DNA from: Cyclobacteriaceae bacterium
Lineage (GTDB): Bacteria; Bacteroidota; Bacteroidia; Cytophagales; Cyclobacteriaceae
Assembly: GCA_019638355.1 (NCBI GenBank)
Contig: JAHBTY010000002.1
Span: 196,501-260,500, forward strand
Length of the DNA stretch: 64,000 nt
Direction of reading: 5' to 3'
The stretch's first letter is position 1. Every line of letters begins with the position of its first letter. Below, piece after piece: positions 43,512 through 51,662 of the stretch. The translations under genes and the position numbers were made by a program. The notes beneath the pieces are model-generated. The model did not search any database, was not told the DNA's origin, and saw only the letters and a list, made by a program, of their open reading frames with translations.

Positions 43512-44298
43512 CGCCTTCGCTTATTAAATTTTCAAGACTCAAAGCTATTACGTTTTGTCCGAAAAAAATCTTGTTTTCTTCTTTTCTGTATTTCGATAAG
43601 GTAAGCAGTGGCTCGCTACCCTTTTCGCCTGTTTGGGGATTAACCGTTGTTAATACACAGCGGGCACATCGCTTTACCCCTCTAAACAAATTGGCGCCAA
43701 TCTTAAAATGCTGCCAGCCATCTTCTTCAAATGCTTCGCCACCGGTAAACACAAAATTGGGCCGAAAGCGCTGCATGGTTACCGGTACTTCCAACCTGCT
43801 GTTCAAATCGTTGAGCGAACTTTGTCCGATTATCAAATACGGATAACCATCGGCCAGACTTACTTGTTCCTGATTGCTGGCATACTTTGGATCAACATTT
43901 CGCACATTGGTTTCAGGAAAAAATACCAGTTTACAAGCAATGCCCACCTGTTTGGAAAACCAGTTGCTGTACTTCATATCGGGTTCAACCACTTTCACTT
44001 CATCATCCCAAATAGTGGCCGCATATTCCGTACCGGTTAAGGTACTATGATTATCAACCACCAATTTTTGCTGTGTTATACGATTTACAACCAGCAACCC
44101 TGCATTGTCAATACTTAAATCAAACAAGGCCAGGTTAGGATGTTCGCGTTGTGTAATGAACCTACCCGTTTCGTCCATCAGCATCCAACGTCTGTCGCCC
44201 TCCAAACCTTTTTGTTTAAGTTTGGCTTGCTTTACGCGAATTCCGGCAAACGATTTTATTGGGTAAATCCAGATTTCGCTAAGCGTTAATGGAGACAT
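43492..44298 (-). CDS. MOSC domain protein (mARC/YcbX-like)
   Basis: The 268-residue protein has an N-terminal MOSC beta-barrel domain (SEIWIYPIKSFAGIRV, then GLEGDRRWMLMD) and a C-terminal MOSC domain with a Cys pair (KRCARCVLTTVNP). MOSC proteins of the mARC/YcbX group bind the molybdenum cofactor and reduce N-hydroxylated compounds with the help of an electron carrier. The ATG at 44298 is preferred to a TTG two codons earlier. Its 3' end overlaps the SCO gene, so it is the first gene of the MOSC-SCO-cytochrome operon. Confidence 0.92.
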   Translation of the reverse strand: MSPLTLSEIWIYPIKSFAGIRVKQAKLKQKGLEGDRRWMLMDETGRFITQREHPNLALFDLSIDNAGLLVVNRITQQKLVVDNHSTLTGTEYAATIWDDEVKVVEPDMKYSNWFSKQVGIACKLVFFPETNVRNVDPKYASNQEQVSLADGYPYLIIGQSSLNDLNSRLEVPVTMQRFRPNFVFTGGEAFEEDGWQHFKIGANLFRGVKRCARCVLTTVNPQTGEKGSEPLLTLSKYRKEENKIFFGQNVIALSLENLISEGDEITME

Positions 44299-44346
44299 GA
44301 ACAAGGGTTTAATTTTTTCGCTAACTTAATACTTCTATTGTCTAAA

Positions 44347-45021
44347 ATGAATACAGCTGCCCTTTGGTATTTTGAAAGCGTAAACCTGTACCAGATTCTT
44401 TGTCCGCACAAAGTAAAGACGATGGCCGAGAAGCACACGTATCTGAACTTTACGCGAGATCAATTCATTTACTTTCCGGCTGAGCAGGCCACACATATAT
44501 ACATGATTGTTTCAGGCCGGGTTCGGATTGGCCACTATCAGGAAACCGGTACAGAAGTAATCAGTTCTATTTTAACCACCGGAGAAATCTTTGGTGAACT
44601 GGCATTAGCGGGCGAAGAAGTACGAAAAGATTTTGCGCAAGCCATGGAAAACACAACCATTTGCCCGTTAAGCCTGGAAGAATTAAAAGCATTGATGAAA
44701 GAAAACAAGGAGCTTAGTTTTAAACTGCTGAAACTGATTGGCCTGCGCCTGATAAAGTTAGAACGCAAACTTGAGTTGCTGGTTTACAAAGATGCCCGCA
44801 CCCGCATTGTTGAATTTCTGAAAGACACCGCAGCCTGGAAAGGAAAGAAAGTCGGTTTTGAAACGATGATACCCACGCGGCTTACACACAAAGATATTGC
44901 AGCCCTTACAGGAACCTCCCGGCAAACGGTTACTACTATCCTGAACGAATTAAAAGAAAAAAACCTGATCAACTTCGATCGGAGGCAAATTTTGATTCGG
45001 GATTTGGAAAATTTGAAGTAG
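44347..45021 (+). CDS. Crp/Fnr family transcriptional regulator
   Basis: The 224-residue protein has a cyclic-nucleotide-binding fold (HIYMIVSGRVRIGHY, then GEIFGELALAGEE) and a C-terminal HTH of the Crp type (LTHKDIAALTGTSRQTVTTI). No cysteine cluster for an Fnr-type iron-sulfur centre is seen. The ATG at 44347 is preferred to a TTG three codons earlier. It is divergent from the MOSC-SCO-cytochrome operon across 48 bp, so it may control that operon. The effector is unknown. Confidence 0.93.
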   Translation: MNTAALWYFESVNLYQILCPHKVKTMAEKHTYLNFTRDQFIYFPAEQATHIYMIVSGRVRIGHYQETGTEVISSILTTGEIFGELALAGEEVRKDFAQAMENTTICPLSLEELKALMKENKELSFKLLKLIGLRLIKLERKLELLVYKDARTRIVEFLKDTAAWKGKKVGFETMIPTRLTHKDIAALTGTSRQTVTTILNELKEKNLINFDRRQILIRDLENLK

Positions 45022-45085
45022 TTGTCATCTCTGCGACACCGTAACAACTTTAAGTGTCTTAGCTTTAAATTGAAATTTTTCATGC

Positions 45086-45781
45086 ATGAAAATCAGGTTC
45101 AGTATTCTGCTTTCACTTGCTGCTACAATTGCTTTCGCTCAGAAAAAACAGTTTGATATAACCGGTGCTGTTGGTAGCTATGAAGGTTCGCTTTCAGCCA
45201 TGTACACATACGCCTGGCAATTGGGCACTAAGAAAAAATTTGAACTCGGGGTAGGTGCACGCGTTACTTCTTATATCGGTCAAAATCAATATTACATTAC
45301 TGCACCTGCCAAACTCACCTCCGGCAGTACCGGGCCCCTTGTTATATTTAAAGAAAATATTGCAGCTAACATCGATACATTTCTGATTCAATCCCCACAA
45401 GTAAATGCACTTAATGCAGCCATTCATTTGGGCTATCAAATAAATTCCCGTCTTGCAATAGGATTTAATATAGATGCAATTGGGCTATCCATTGGCACCG
45501 AAAAATCAGGCAGCTACATTAACGGTGTATTTGGTCAACAAGAACACGCAAAACCAACTTTGTTTAATTTATTACTGATTAGCGATAACGACCTGGGCAC
45601 ACTTAACTCGGAATTATTCTTAAAATATCAATGGAAAGAAACATGGGGCGTAAAGGGCGGGCTTCAGTTTTTATTTACAGAATACACCACCCATACCAAC
45701 GTGCAACAAGTGCCGGAGCCCAATAACCGCTTTCGCGATAAATCCCTATTGTTTGCCTTTGGTGTTTACAAAAACCTTTAA
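45086..45781 (+). CDS. Outer-membrane beta-barrel-like protein, unknown
   Basis: The 231-residue protein has a signal peptide (RFSILLSLAATIAFAQ) and then repeated amphipathic strands (KKFELGVGARVTSYIG, LAIGFNIDAIGLSIGT) ending in a strand with aromatic residues (LLFAFGVYKNL), which fits a small beta barrel. I do not recognise the family. It is on the same strand as the Crp/Fnr gene, 64 bp away, and is followed by a 132-bp gap without a visible gene or terminator. Confidence 0.7.
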   Translation: MKIRFSILLSLAATIAFAQKKQFDITGAVGSYEGSLSAMYTYAWQLGTKKKFELGVGARVTSYIGQNQYYITAPAKLTSGSTGPLVIFKENIAANIDTFLIQSPQVNALNAAIHLGYQINSRLAIGFNIDAIGLSIGTEKSGSYINGVFGQQEHAKPTLFNLLLISDNDLGTLNSELFLKYQWKETWGVKGGLQFLFTEYTTHTNVQQVPEPNNRFRDKSLLFAFGVYKNL

Positions 45782-45913
45782 CCTGATTATGTGTTTGATT
45801 TAAAGTTGGCTTGTAATCATAGATAAAGAATAATTTACACGATACTCCTTGAGATTTAAAGTTTTTAAGATCAATATTTCAGGTAAGATTTATAACTAAA
45901 TTCCGTTACAACT

Positions 45914-46327
45914 ATGAAGAACCTATTTGTAATTTTTTTGATACTACTGTTAGGTTGCGGAGTTGAAGAAGCTACACCAACCAAACCCGCCAATGATAAC
46001 TTTATGACCGATGCTGCAACTAAAATCAGCATGGGTAGTATTATGGGCATTAACCATACTGTAAGTGGTACGGCTACAGTTTATGAATCAGATGGCGAAT
46101 ATACATTGGTACTCGATCCGTTTCAATCGCAAAACGGCCCCGATTTGAAAGTGTATCTGAGCAAAGATATAGGCGCAAAAAGTTTTATTCGGTTGGGTGT
46201 ACTTAAATCAACAACCGGTAAACAAGCTTACGCCATACCCTCCTCTATTACATTGGCTGAATACCCTTACGCGCATATTTGGTGCGAAGCTTTTTCGGTG
46301 GAATTTGCGCGGGCTATGCTTAACTAA
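45914..46327 (+). CDS. DM13 domain lipoprotein
   Basis: The 137-residue protein has a lipobox (LLLGC, Cys15) and a DM13 domain, seen in GTATVYESDGEYTLVLD, the central GPDLKVYLS and the end HIWCEAFSVEFARA. DM13 is a small beta domain with a conserved Cys, thought to take part in redox reactions. It lies 15 bp before the YceI-family gene and is likely in one operon with it, close to the redox-related operon on the other strand. Confidence 0.9.
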   Translation: MKNLFVIFLILLLGCGVEEATPTKPANDNFMTDAATKISMGSIMGINHTVSGTATVYESDGEYTLVLDPFQSQNGPDLKVYLSKDIGAKSFIRLGVLKSTTGKQAYAIPSSITLAEYPYAHIWCEAFSVEFARAMLN

Positions 46328-46342
46328 ACCGACACTGTTTTT

Positions 46343-46897
46343 GTGAGTCGTAATCTGTTTAAAGGCCGGATGCTGGCGCAAGGGATATTGTTAGTTATTT
46401 CAATTCCCGTTTCAGCACAATTGTACAACCCTATTGATAGCGTGGGATCAGTCAGGTTTACAATTAAAAATTTTGGACTTACCGTAGCCGGAACGCTACA
46501 AGGCTTGCGTGGCGAAATTTTTATTGATGAATCTGATTCCGAAAAGAGTTACTTCCATGTACAGGTTGATGCCCAAACTATTGATACCGGAATTAATTTA
46601 CGCAACAAGCATTTAAAGCAAGCGGATTACTTTGATACCGAAAAATTTCCGACTATTCTGTTTCGTTCTACAAAAATTGTTTCAGCAACTGATTGGAGCC
46701 AGGTTACCGGATTGCTTACAATAAAAGGAATAACCAAACCGGTTACTATTTCTTTTACAACTACCGGCACCCAAACAAAAACTTTTATCGGCTCATTTAC
46801 GATCAACCGCCAACATTTTAAAGTTGGTGGCAATAGTGCTACCATGGCCGATGAAGTAAGGATTGAGCTAACCGTGCGGGCGCACCCGGTAAAGTGA
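46343..46897 (+). CDS. YceI-like lipid-binding protein
   Basis: The 184-residue protein starts at GTG and has a signal peptide (MLAQGILLVISIPVSAQ in part) and a YceI lipocalin-like beta barrel: SVRFTIKNFGLTVAGTLQG, VDAQTIDTGINLRNKHL, DYFDTEKFPTILFRST and, near the end, FTINRQHFKVGG. YceI members bind isoprenoid quinones or lipids in the periplasm. It sits 15 bp after the DM13 gene, and its stop is 17 bp before the convergent glycogen phosphorylase stop. Confidence 0.92.
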   Translation: MSRNLFKGRMLAQGILLVISIPVSAQLYNPIDSVGSVRFTIKNFGLTVAGTLQGLRGEIFIDESDSEKSYFHVQVDAQTIDTGINLRNKHLKQADYFDTEKFPTILFRSTKIVSATDWSQVTGLLTIKGITKPVTISFTTTGTQTKTFIGSFTINRQHFKVGGNSATMADEVRIELTVRAHPVK

Positions 46898-46914
46898 TTT
46901 AAAAAATTGACGGA

Positions 46915-48615
46915 TCAAATCACTTCCAGTTCCTTGCTCTTATTTGATTTTGTTTTAGTACCAGCAATCGTGTACAGCTTTTCGTAGTATTCGCGGGCCA
47001 TGCGGTTGCTGTCAAACATGGGCACAACATCTTCCATGCTTTGCTTCACAACGACCGTCCATTGTTTTGGCTTTTGGTAATACATGGGTACAATTTCTTT
47101 TTCCAGAAGTGTAAGCAGGTTTTCGTTTTCGATCATATCCTGTTCGTCAGCTATTTCTGTTTCGGCTGGTGAAATGATAAAGCAATTTTTTCCGTGCTTC
47201 GAAAACTCAGGTATCCAGCCATCGGGAATGGAGAGATTTACGCTGCCATTCATAGCGGCTGTCATACCCGAAGTACCCGAAGCTTCGCGAAACATTTTAG
47301 GTGTGTTAAGCCACAAATCAGAACCACGCTTTAACAAACGCGAAAGTTCCATTTCATATCCCGTCAGGATAGCACAATTAGGAAGTGCTTTGGTTTTCCA
47401 ATGGATGTCGTTAAAAATTCCAATTGCCCCATAATCTTCAGGATAAGGTTTACCGGCCCAAATAACCTGCACCGGAAATTCTTTGTTGTTTACTAAAGCA
47501 AGAAAGCGTTCGAAATCGCGGAGCAACAGGTTAGCCCGTTTGTAAGCCGCAAAGCGCCTGGCCCATACAATGGTTAAAACGTTCTCATCAAAAATTTTTC
47601 CGGTTTGATTGGCTACCACAGCAAACAATTCGCGCTTCATTTCTTTTTTGCGAAGTGTCAAGCCTTTGTCATTGCCTTGTTTGTGATGTTCTTCTAATAT
47701 GGTATCCATCCAAAACGTTTTGTTCTGCGCATTGGTAATGGACGTTATGTCGCAAATGCCATCAAAGCCCGACCACATTTTGCGTGACACTGCTCCGTGC
47801 AATGACGAAACACCATTCGAGATGCGCGACATGCGCAATGCAGCCAGTGTATAACTTAAATTGTTTGTATCGGGGGCGGACAATTCCATTACGGTTTCTT
47901 TCGGCACCCCATGGAAAAAACTCATCACATCCAGATACGAAATACCATGTTCTTCATTACCGGCTTTTTCGGGAGTATGTGTAGTAAACACTACGCGCTT
48001 GCGCACTTCTTCCAGATCGTTGTTGTATTTGTTCAGCAAATAAAAACAAAGTGGCAACGCGTGGCCTTCGTTCATGTGATATATCTCGGTTTCTCTTTCA
48101 AGAATATCCAACAACTTGGCACCACCACTTCCTAGTAATATAGACTGAGCGATCCGGGCCGATTCGTGGCTATCATACAGCCGGTGGCTGATGGTTTGCG
48201 CCAGGTGATCGTTCTCGGGTAAATCGGTACTTAACAAAAAGAGTGGAGCTGTTTTAAAAACTTCCGGCTTCAGCAACCAGGCCTTTACATGTACCTGGTG
48301 GTTGTGGATAGTAATTGGAAAAACAATACCTGTATCTGTCAAAAAGGAATAGTTTTTTTCAACATACCCGGCCCGAAGTGTTCCGTCCATATTGCGCTCC
48401 TGATCGTAATAGCCATACTTCCATAAAATCCCGATTCCAATCAGGTTTTGTTTTAGTTCATAGGCGCTGCGCATGTGCGACCCGGCCAGAAAACCCAGGC
48501 CACCACTATATATTTTCAGCGGCTGGTCGATGGCAAACTCCATCGAAAAATAAGCTGCCGGCTTGCTGTACTGCTTATCAATTTTGTACGAGAACAGATC
48601 GGAGGTTTTAATCAT
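46915..48615 (-). CDS. glgP: Alpha-glucan (glycogen) phosphorylase, short type
   Basis: From the ATG at 48615 it has 566 residues, typical of the short GT35 phosphorylases. Motifs include YFSMEFAIDQPLKIYSGGLG, the NEGHALPLCFYLL segment, VWARRFAAYKRANLL and, in the catalytic part, EASGTSGMTAAMNGSVN. It releases glucose-1-phosphate from alpha-1,4-glucans with phosphate and PLP. The upstream frame to 48708 is rejected because a -7-like TACTTTCG lies at 48640-48647. It complements the GT3 glycogen synthase at 36722-38539. Confidence 0.93.
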   Translation of the reverse strand: MIKTSDLFSYKIDKQYSKPAAYFSMEFAIDQPLKIYSGGLGFLAGSHMRSAYELKQNLIGIGILWKYGYYDQERNMDGTLRAGYVEKNYSFLTDTGIVFPITIHNHQVHVKAWLLKPEVFKTAPLFLLSTDLPENDHLAQTISHRLYDSHESARIAQSILLGSGGAKLLDILERETEIYHMNEGHALPLCFYLLNKYNNDLEEVRKRVVFTTHTPEKAGNEEHGISYLDVMSFFHGVPKETVMELSAPDTNNLSYTLAALRMSRISNGVSSLHGAVSRKMWSGFDGICDITSITNAQNKTFWMDTILEEHHKQGNDKGLTLRKKEMKRELFAVVANQTGKIFDENVLTIVWARRFAAYKRANLLLRDFERFLALVNNKEFPVQVIWAGKPYPEDYGAIGIFNDIHWKTKALPNCAILTGYEMELSRLLKRGSDLWLNTPKMFREASGTSGMTAAMNGSVNLSIPDGWIPEFSKHGKNCFIISPAETEIADEQDMIENENLLTLLEKEIVPMYYQKPKQWTVVVKQSMEDVVPMFDSNRMAREYYEKLYTIAGTKTKSNKSKELEVI

Positions 48616-48824
48616 ACTTACTGAAGCATTAACGGGTTGCGAAAGTAACAAATGACGGGCAATTGAGTTAACTAATCGGTTCAGATAGTAGGCTTTTGCT
48701 CTATGCAATCGTTTGTAATTAAGTTTTGATTCATAACTAATACGTTACTAACTAAGGAAAGTAATGCGCTCCTGATTCTGGAAATTAGGTAACTTTCATT
48801 TCGGAGTTACTCTTGTTTCTTAAT

Positions 48825-48876
48825 TTTTTCACGCAAAGCCGCCAAGTTCGCCAAGAAAAGCACGAAGATTCAAAGG
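48825..48876. repeat. Degenerate CACGCAAAG-type tandem repeat
   Basis: After TTTTTT come ACGCAAAGC, CGCCAAGTT, CGCCAAGAAAAG and CACGAAGATT CAAAGG, degenerate units of about 9-12 bases built on CGC(C/A)AAG. I recall similar TTTGCGTGAAA-type repeats from intergenic DNA of many bacteria. The rest of the 48616-48910 gap holds only the phosphorylase promoter candidate and no gene. Confidence 0.6.
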
Positions 48877-48910
48877 TTTGCCTAACTTCAGTTTGTAAAC
48901 ACCTTGCAAA

Positions 48911-49318
48911 ATGGAAAACAAAAAATTTACTACTGGTATTGCCCTGGTGGCCCTTGCGGGCACGTTGGTATTGGTGGGATTAGTGGTGTACGATGTGCTG
49001 TTCTCCAAGCCTCATTTAATGAAAGGTATAATTGTAGATAAAGTGTTTGTGCCCAGTAAAAACACGGTTGGGCCACATGCATTACCCAATGCCCGCTACC
49101 GCTCATACGACTACGCCATTCAGGCCGAGCAACACGAACAATGGATTGCCTTTGTTAAAGTTGATAATGGAAAAGTGTTGAAGGTGAATTGCCACTCCAA
49201 TCATTACGACACGAAACACATAGGCGATACTTTGCACTTTAAAGAATATACCGGAGATTTACTGGGTATAGACTATTTTTCACACAACGAAGAGGAAGAA
49301 GAACTGGAGGGCAAATGA
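48911..49318 (+). CDS. Single-pass membrane protein, unknown
   Basis: The 135-residue protein has one membrane helix near the start (TGIALVALAGTLVLVGLVVY) and a C-terminal soluble domain rich in beta strands and His (VKVDNGKVLKVNCHSNHYD), ending acidic (HNEEEEELEGK). I do not recognise the family. Its stop overlaps the start of the xdhC-like gene by 4 bases (ATGA), so the two are translationally coupled. A role in the molybdo-enzyme maturation cluster is only an inference from position. Confidence 0.7.
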   Translation: MENKKFTTGIALVALAGTLVLVGLVVYDVLFSKPHLMKGIIVDKVFVPSKNTVGPHALPNARYRSYDYAIQAEQHEQWIAFVKVDNGKVLKVNCHSNHYDTKHIGDTLHFKEYTGDLLGIDYFSHNEEEEELEGK

Positions 49319-50460
49319 AAGATTTCAAAGCAATTGTTAAAGCCTATCAAAATGTGGACTTCAATCAGCGCAAAGCTGCGCTGGCCACGGTCGTAAAAGT
49401 ACGTGGCTCCTCATACCGAAGTCCCGGTGCACGCATGTTAATTACCGATGATGGCCGCTGGGTAGGTTCAATAAGTGGCGGCTGCCTGGAAGGCGATGCC
49501 CTGCGCAAAGCGCGGCAGGTAATGGCGGACAAAAAACCTTTTACTGTTACGTACGATACCCGTGAAGAAAGCAATCAAAACCTGGGTATTGGGTTAGGTT
49601 GTAATGGTGTAATTGATGTGTTGATTGAACCTTTAGATGTAAACGACACACAAACCATTCAGCAGTTTACCGCTTTCGCGGATGCGCAAACACCCATGGC
49701 GCTGGCAACTATATTTAGCGGACTGGGTGTTGGTGAAAAACTATTGTTAACCGAACAAGGTATTGTGCAAAGTGATTTTCATAATGAAGCACTCGCGGCA
49801 GCAGTAAAACCCGATTTGCAAAAAGTTTTTAAGTCACGTAAATCGCAAGCCCACAAATACCTTGTACATGGTATTGAGCAAGAAGTTTTTATTGAGCTGA
49901 TTCAGCCTTCCATTTCGGTAATCATTTTTGGAGGCGGATTTGATGCCAGACCGGTAAGTGAACTAGCCAAATCGTTGGGTTGGAATGTGAGTGTTACCGA
50001 TGAGTGCGTGGCCCACATTGCACCTATTTTTTTTCCAACTGCGGATAAGCTTTCGTTATGCCAACGTGAGTTTATCGATCGCGATTTCAACATTACTCCG
50101 TACACGGCTTGTGTGTTAATGTCGCACAACTATGAGTACGACCGCGATGTCTTAAAGAAATTATTAAAAACGAATACGCCCTACATTGGCATTCTCGGTC
50201 CGCGCAAGCGTTTCGATAAAATGTTGGTGGAGTATAAGGCAGTAGGAATTACAGTAAGTGAAGTTGATTTTGAACGCATTCATGCTCCTATTGGATTAGA
50301 CATTGGTGCCGAAGCTCCGGACGAAATTGCGCTTTCCATTATTTCTGAAATTCAAACCAAATTCACCAATCGCAGCGGTGGCTATTTGAAAAACCACAAT
50401 GGCCCGATTCATCAACGCGAACCCGGCAGCGACCAGGTTTTTAAGCAAGTGTATCGGTAA
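49315..50460 (+). CDS. XdhC/CoxI family molybdenum-enzyme maturation factor
   Basis: The 381-residue protein has the XdhC_CoxI N-terminal domain (VKVRGSSYRSPGARMLI, then GSISGGCLEGDALRKA) and a C-terminal Rossmann domain (SVIIFGGGFDARPVSELA). XdhC proteins bind and deliver the sulfurated molybdenum cofactor to xanthine-dehydrogenase-type enzymes. It is followed by a small SnoaL-like protein and a MocA-type nucleotidyltransferase. No molybdo-hydroxylase subunit lies within the window, so the client enzyme must be elsewhere. Confidence 0.93.
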   Translation: MKDFKAIVKAYQNVDFNQRKAALATVVKVRGSSYRSPGARMLITDDGRWVGSISGGCLEGDALRKARQVMADKKPFTVTYDTREESNQNLGIGLGCNGVIDVLIEPLDVNDTQTIQQFTAFADAQTPMALATIFSGLGVGEKLLLTEQGIVQSDFHNEALAAAVKPDLQKVFKSRKSQAHKYLVHGIEQEVFIELIQPSISVIIFGGGFDARPVSELAKSLGWNVSVTDECVAHIAPIFFPTADKLSLCQREFIDRDFNITPYTACVLMSHNYEYDRDVLKKLLKTNTPYIGILGPRKRFDKMLVEYKAVGITVSEVDFERIHAPIGLDIGAEAPDEIALSIISEIQTKFTNRSGGYLKNHNGPIHQREPGSDQVFKQVYR

Positions 50461-50505
50461 CTCAATCGAATTCCTTTTCGTTGGAAGTATAAACCCAACA
50501 ACAAA

Positions 50506-51000
50506 ATGAAAATGATACTTACTGGTTTGTGCTTATTGGTTACTATTGCCACGCAAGCCCAAACGCCACAAACCGAAATCAACAAACAAGTTTGGGAACC
50601 CTTTATCAGTGCCTTCAATAATCACCAGGCCGATGCCTTTATGGCTGTGCATTCTAAAGATGTAGTTCGCTCACCGCGGGATAGTAAAATTGTTTGGAAT
50701 TGGAATGAATATAAAAAATCGCAAACCGAAGGCGATCAGGAAGACATTCAAGCAAAACGCAAACGAACACTTACCTTACACTTTACCGAACGTATTGCCA
50801 ACAACAACCTGGCAGTTGAAGTAGGCGTGTATAAAACTTCATACCTGTTGCCCGATGGTAAAACGATGGACTACTATGGTCGCTTTCATGCAGTACTCCG
50901 AAAAGAAAATGGGATCTGGAAAATTCTGGTTGATACCGACTCCAGTGAAAACGGCACAATCACCGAAAAAGATTTTCTGGCCGCTAAACCAATGTACTAA
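50506..51000 (+). CDS. Exported NTF2-like (SnoaL/DUF4440-type) protein
   Basis: The 164-residue protein has a signal peptide (LTGLCLLVTIATQAQ) and a cone-shaped NTF2-like fold, shown by EPFISAFNNHQADAFMAVHS, the strands around GVYKTSYLLPDGKTMDYYGR and WKILVDTDS. DUF4440/SnoaL members bind small ligands or act as accessory enzymes; the function here is unknown. It lies between the XdhC and MocA genes, 3 bp before the latter, so it is probably part of that operon. Confidence 0.82.
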   Translation: MKMILTGLCLLVTIATQAQTPQTEINKQVWEPFISAFNNHQADAFMAVHSKDVVRSPRDSKIVWNWNEYKKSQTEGDQEDIQAKRKRTLTLHFTERIANNNLAVEVGVYKTSYLLPDGKTMDYYGRFHAVLRKENGIWKILVDTDSSENGTITEKDFLAAKPMY

Positions 51001-51003
51001 ATC

Positions 51004-51588
51004 ATGCAGGTTGGTATTATCATATTGGCGGCCGGTAATAGTTCGCGCCTCGGCCAATCCAAACAATTGGTACCGGTTAATGGCGTTCCGCTGTTGCGTA
51101 GGTCAACCGAAATTGCAATACAAACAACTCAACCGGTAGTAGTGGTGTTAGGTGCCCATGCTGACGCTCATCTACAAGTAATAGCCGATTTGAAAATTGA
51201 AATTGTTGTGAATAATGCCTGGCAAACCGGCATGGGTAGTTCGCTAAAAGCTGGGCTCTCCCACTTAATTCAAACAAACCCCAGGGTAGAAGCAGCCATG
51301 ATTCTGGTGTGCGACCAACCGTATCTTTCGTTCGCACACCTGCAAAAACTTATTGCAGCTAATCAGCAACAAGTTAAACCCATTGTGGCCTCCACTTATG
51401 CAAATGTGATAGGCGTGCCTGCAATTTTCAACAAAGAGTTTTTTCCACACCTGCTTCAATCGGATAATGATAGCGGTGCCCGAAAAGTCATGCAGCAATT
51501 TATCAGTCAGGTACACACCATTCCTTTTGAAAAAGGTGAAATCGACATCGATACACCACACGACCTGCTTCACTTGCCGAAAGCATAA
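51004..51588 (+). CDS. mocA: Molybdenum cofactor nucleotidyltransferase (MocA-like)
   Basis: The 194-residue protein has the nucleotidyltransferase start GIIILAAGNSSRLGQSKQLV, the TGMGSSLKAGLSHL segment, and VCDQPYLSFAHL. MocA adds CMP to the molybdenum cofactor to form the dinucleotide used by xanthine-dehydrogenase-type enzymes. The pairing with XdhC supports that role. The last gene of the cluster, it ends 74 bp before the WG-repeat gene. Confidence 0.9.
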   Translation: MQVGIIILAAGNSSRLGQSKQLVPVNGVPLLRRSTEIAIQTTQPVVVVLGAHADAHLQVIADLKIEIVVNNAWQTGMGSSLKAGLSHLIQTNPRVEAAMILVCDQPYLSFAHLQKLIAANQQQVKPIVASTYANVIGVPAIFNKEFFPHLLQSDNDSGARKVMQQFISQVHTIPFEKGEIDIDTPHDLLHLPKA

Positions 51589-51625
51589 TTCATTGGAAGT
51601 AGTTGTTAACCGTTGGCTGAAATAT

Positions 51626-51657
51626 TTTACAAATACTGCAACAGCCAATTACCTTTG
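51626..51657 (+). promoter_or_regulatory. Promoter directly before the WG-repeat gene
   Basis: TTTA (51626-51629), 20 bases, then TACCTTTG (51650-51657), a perfect -7 box. The last base is 6 before the A of the ATG at 51663, so the mRNA should begin at or beside the start codon. Confidence 0.6.
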
Positions 51658-51662
51658 CTAAA

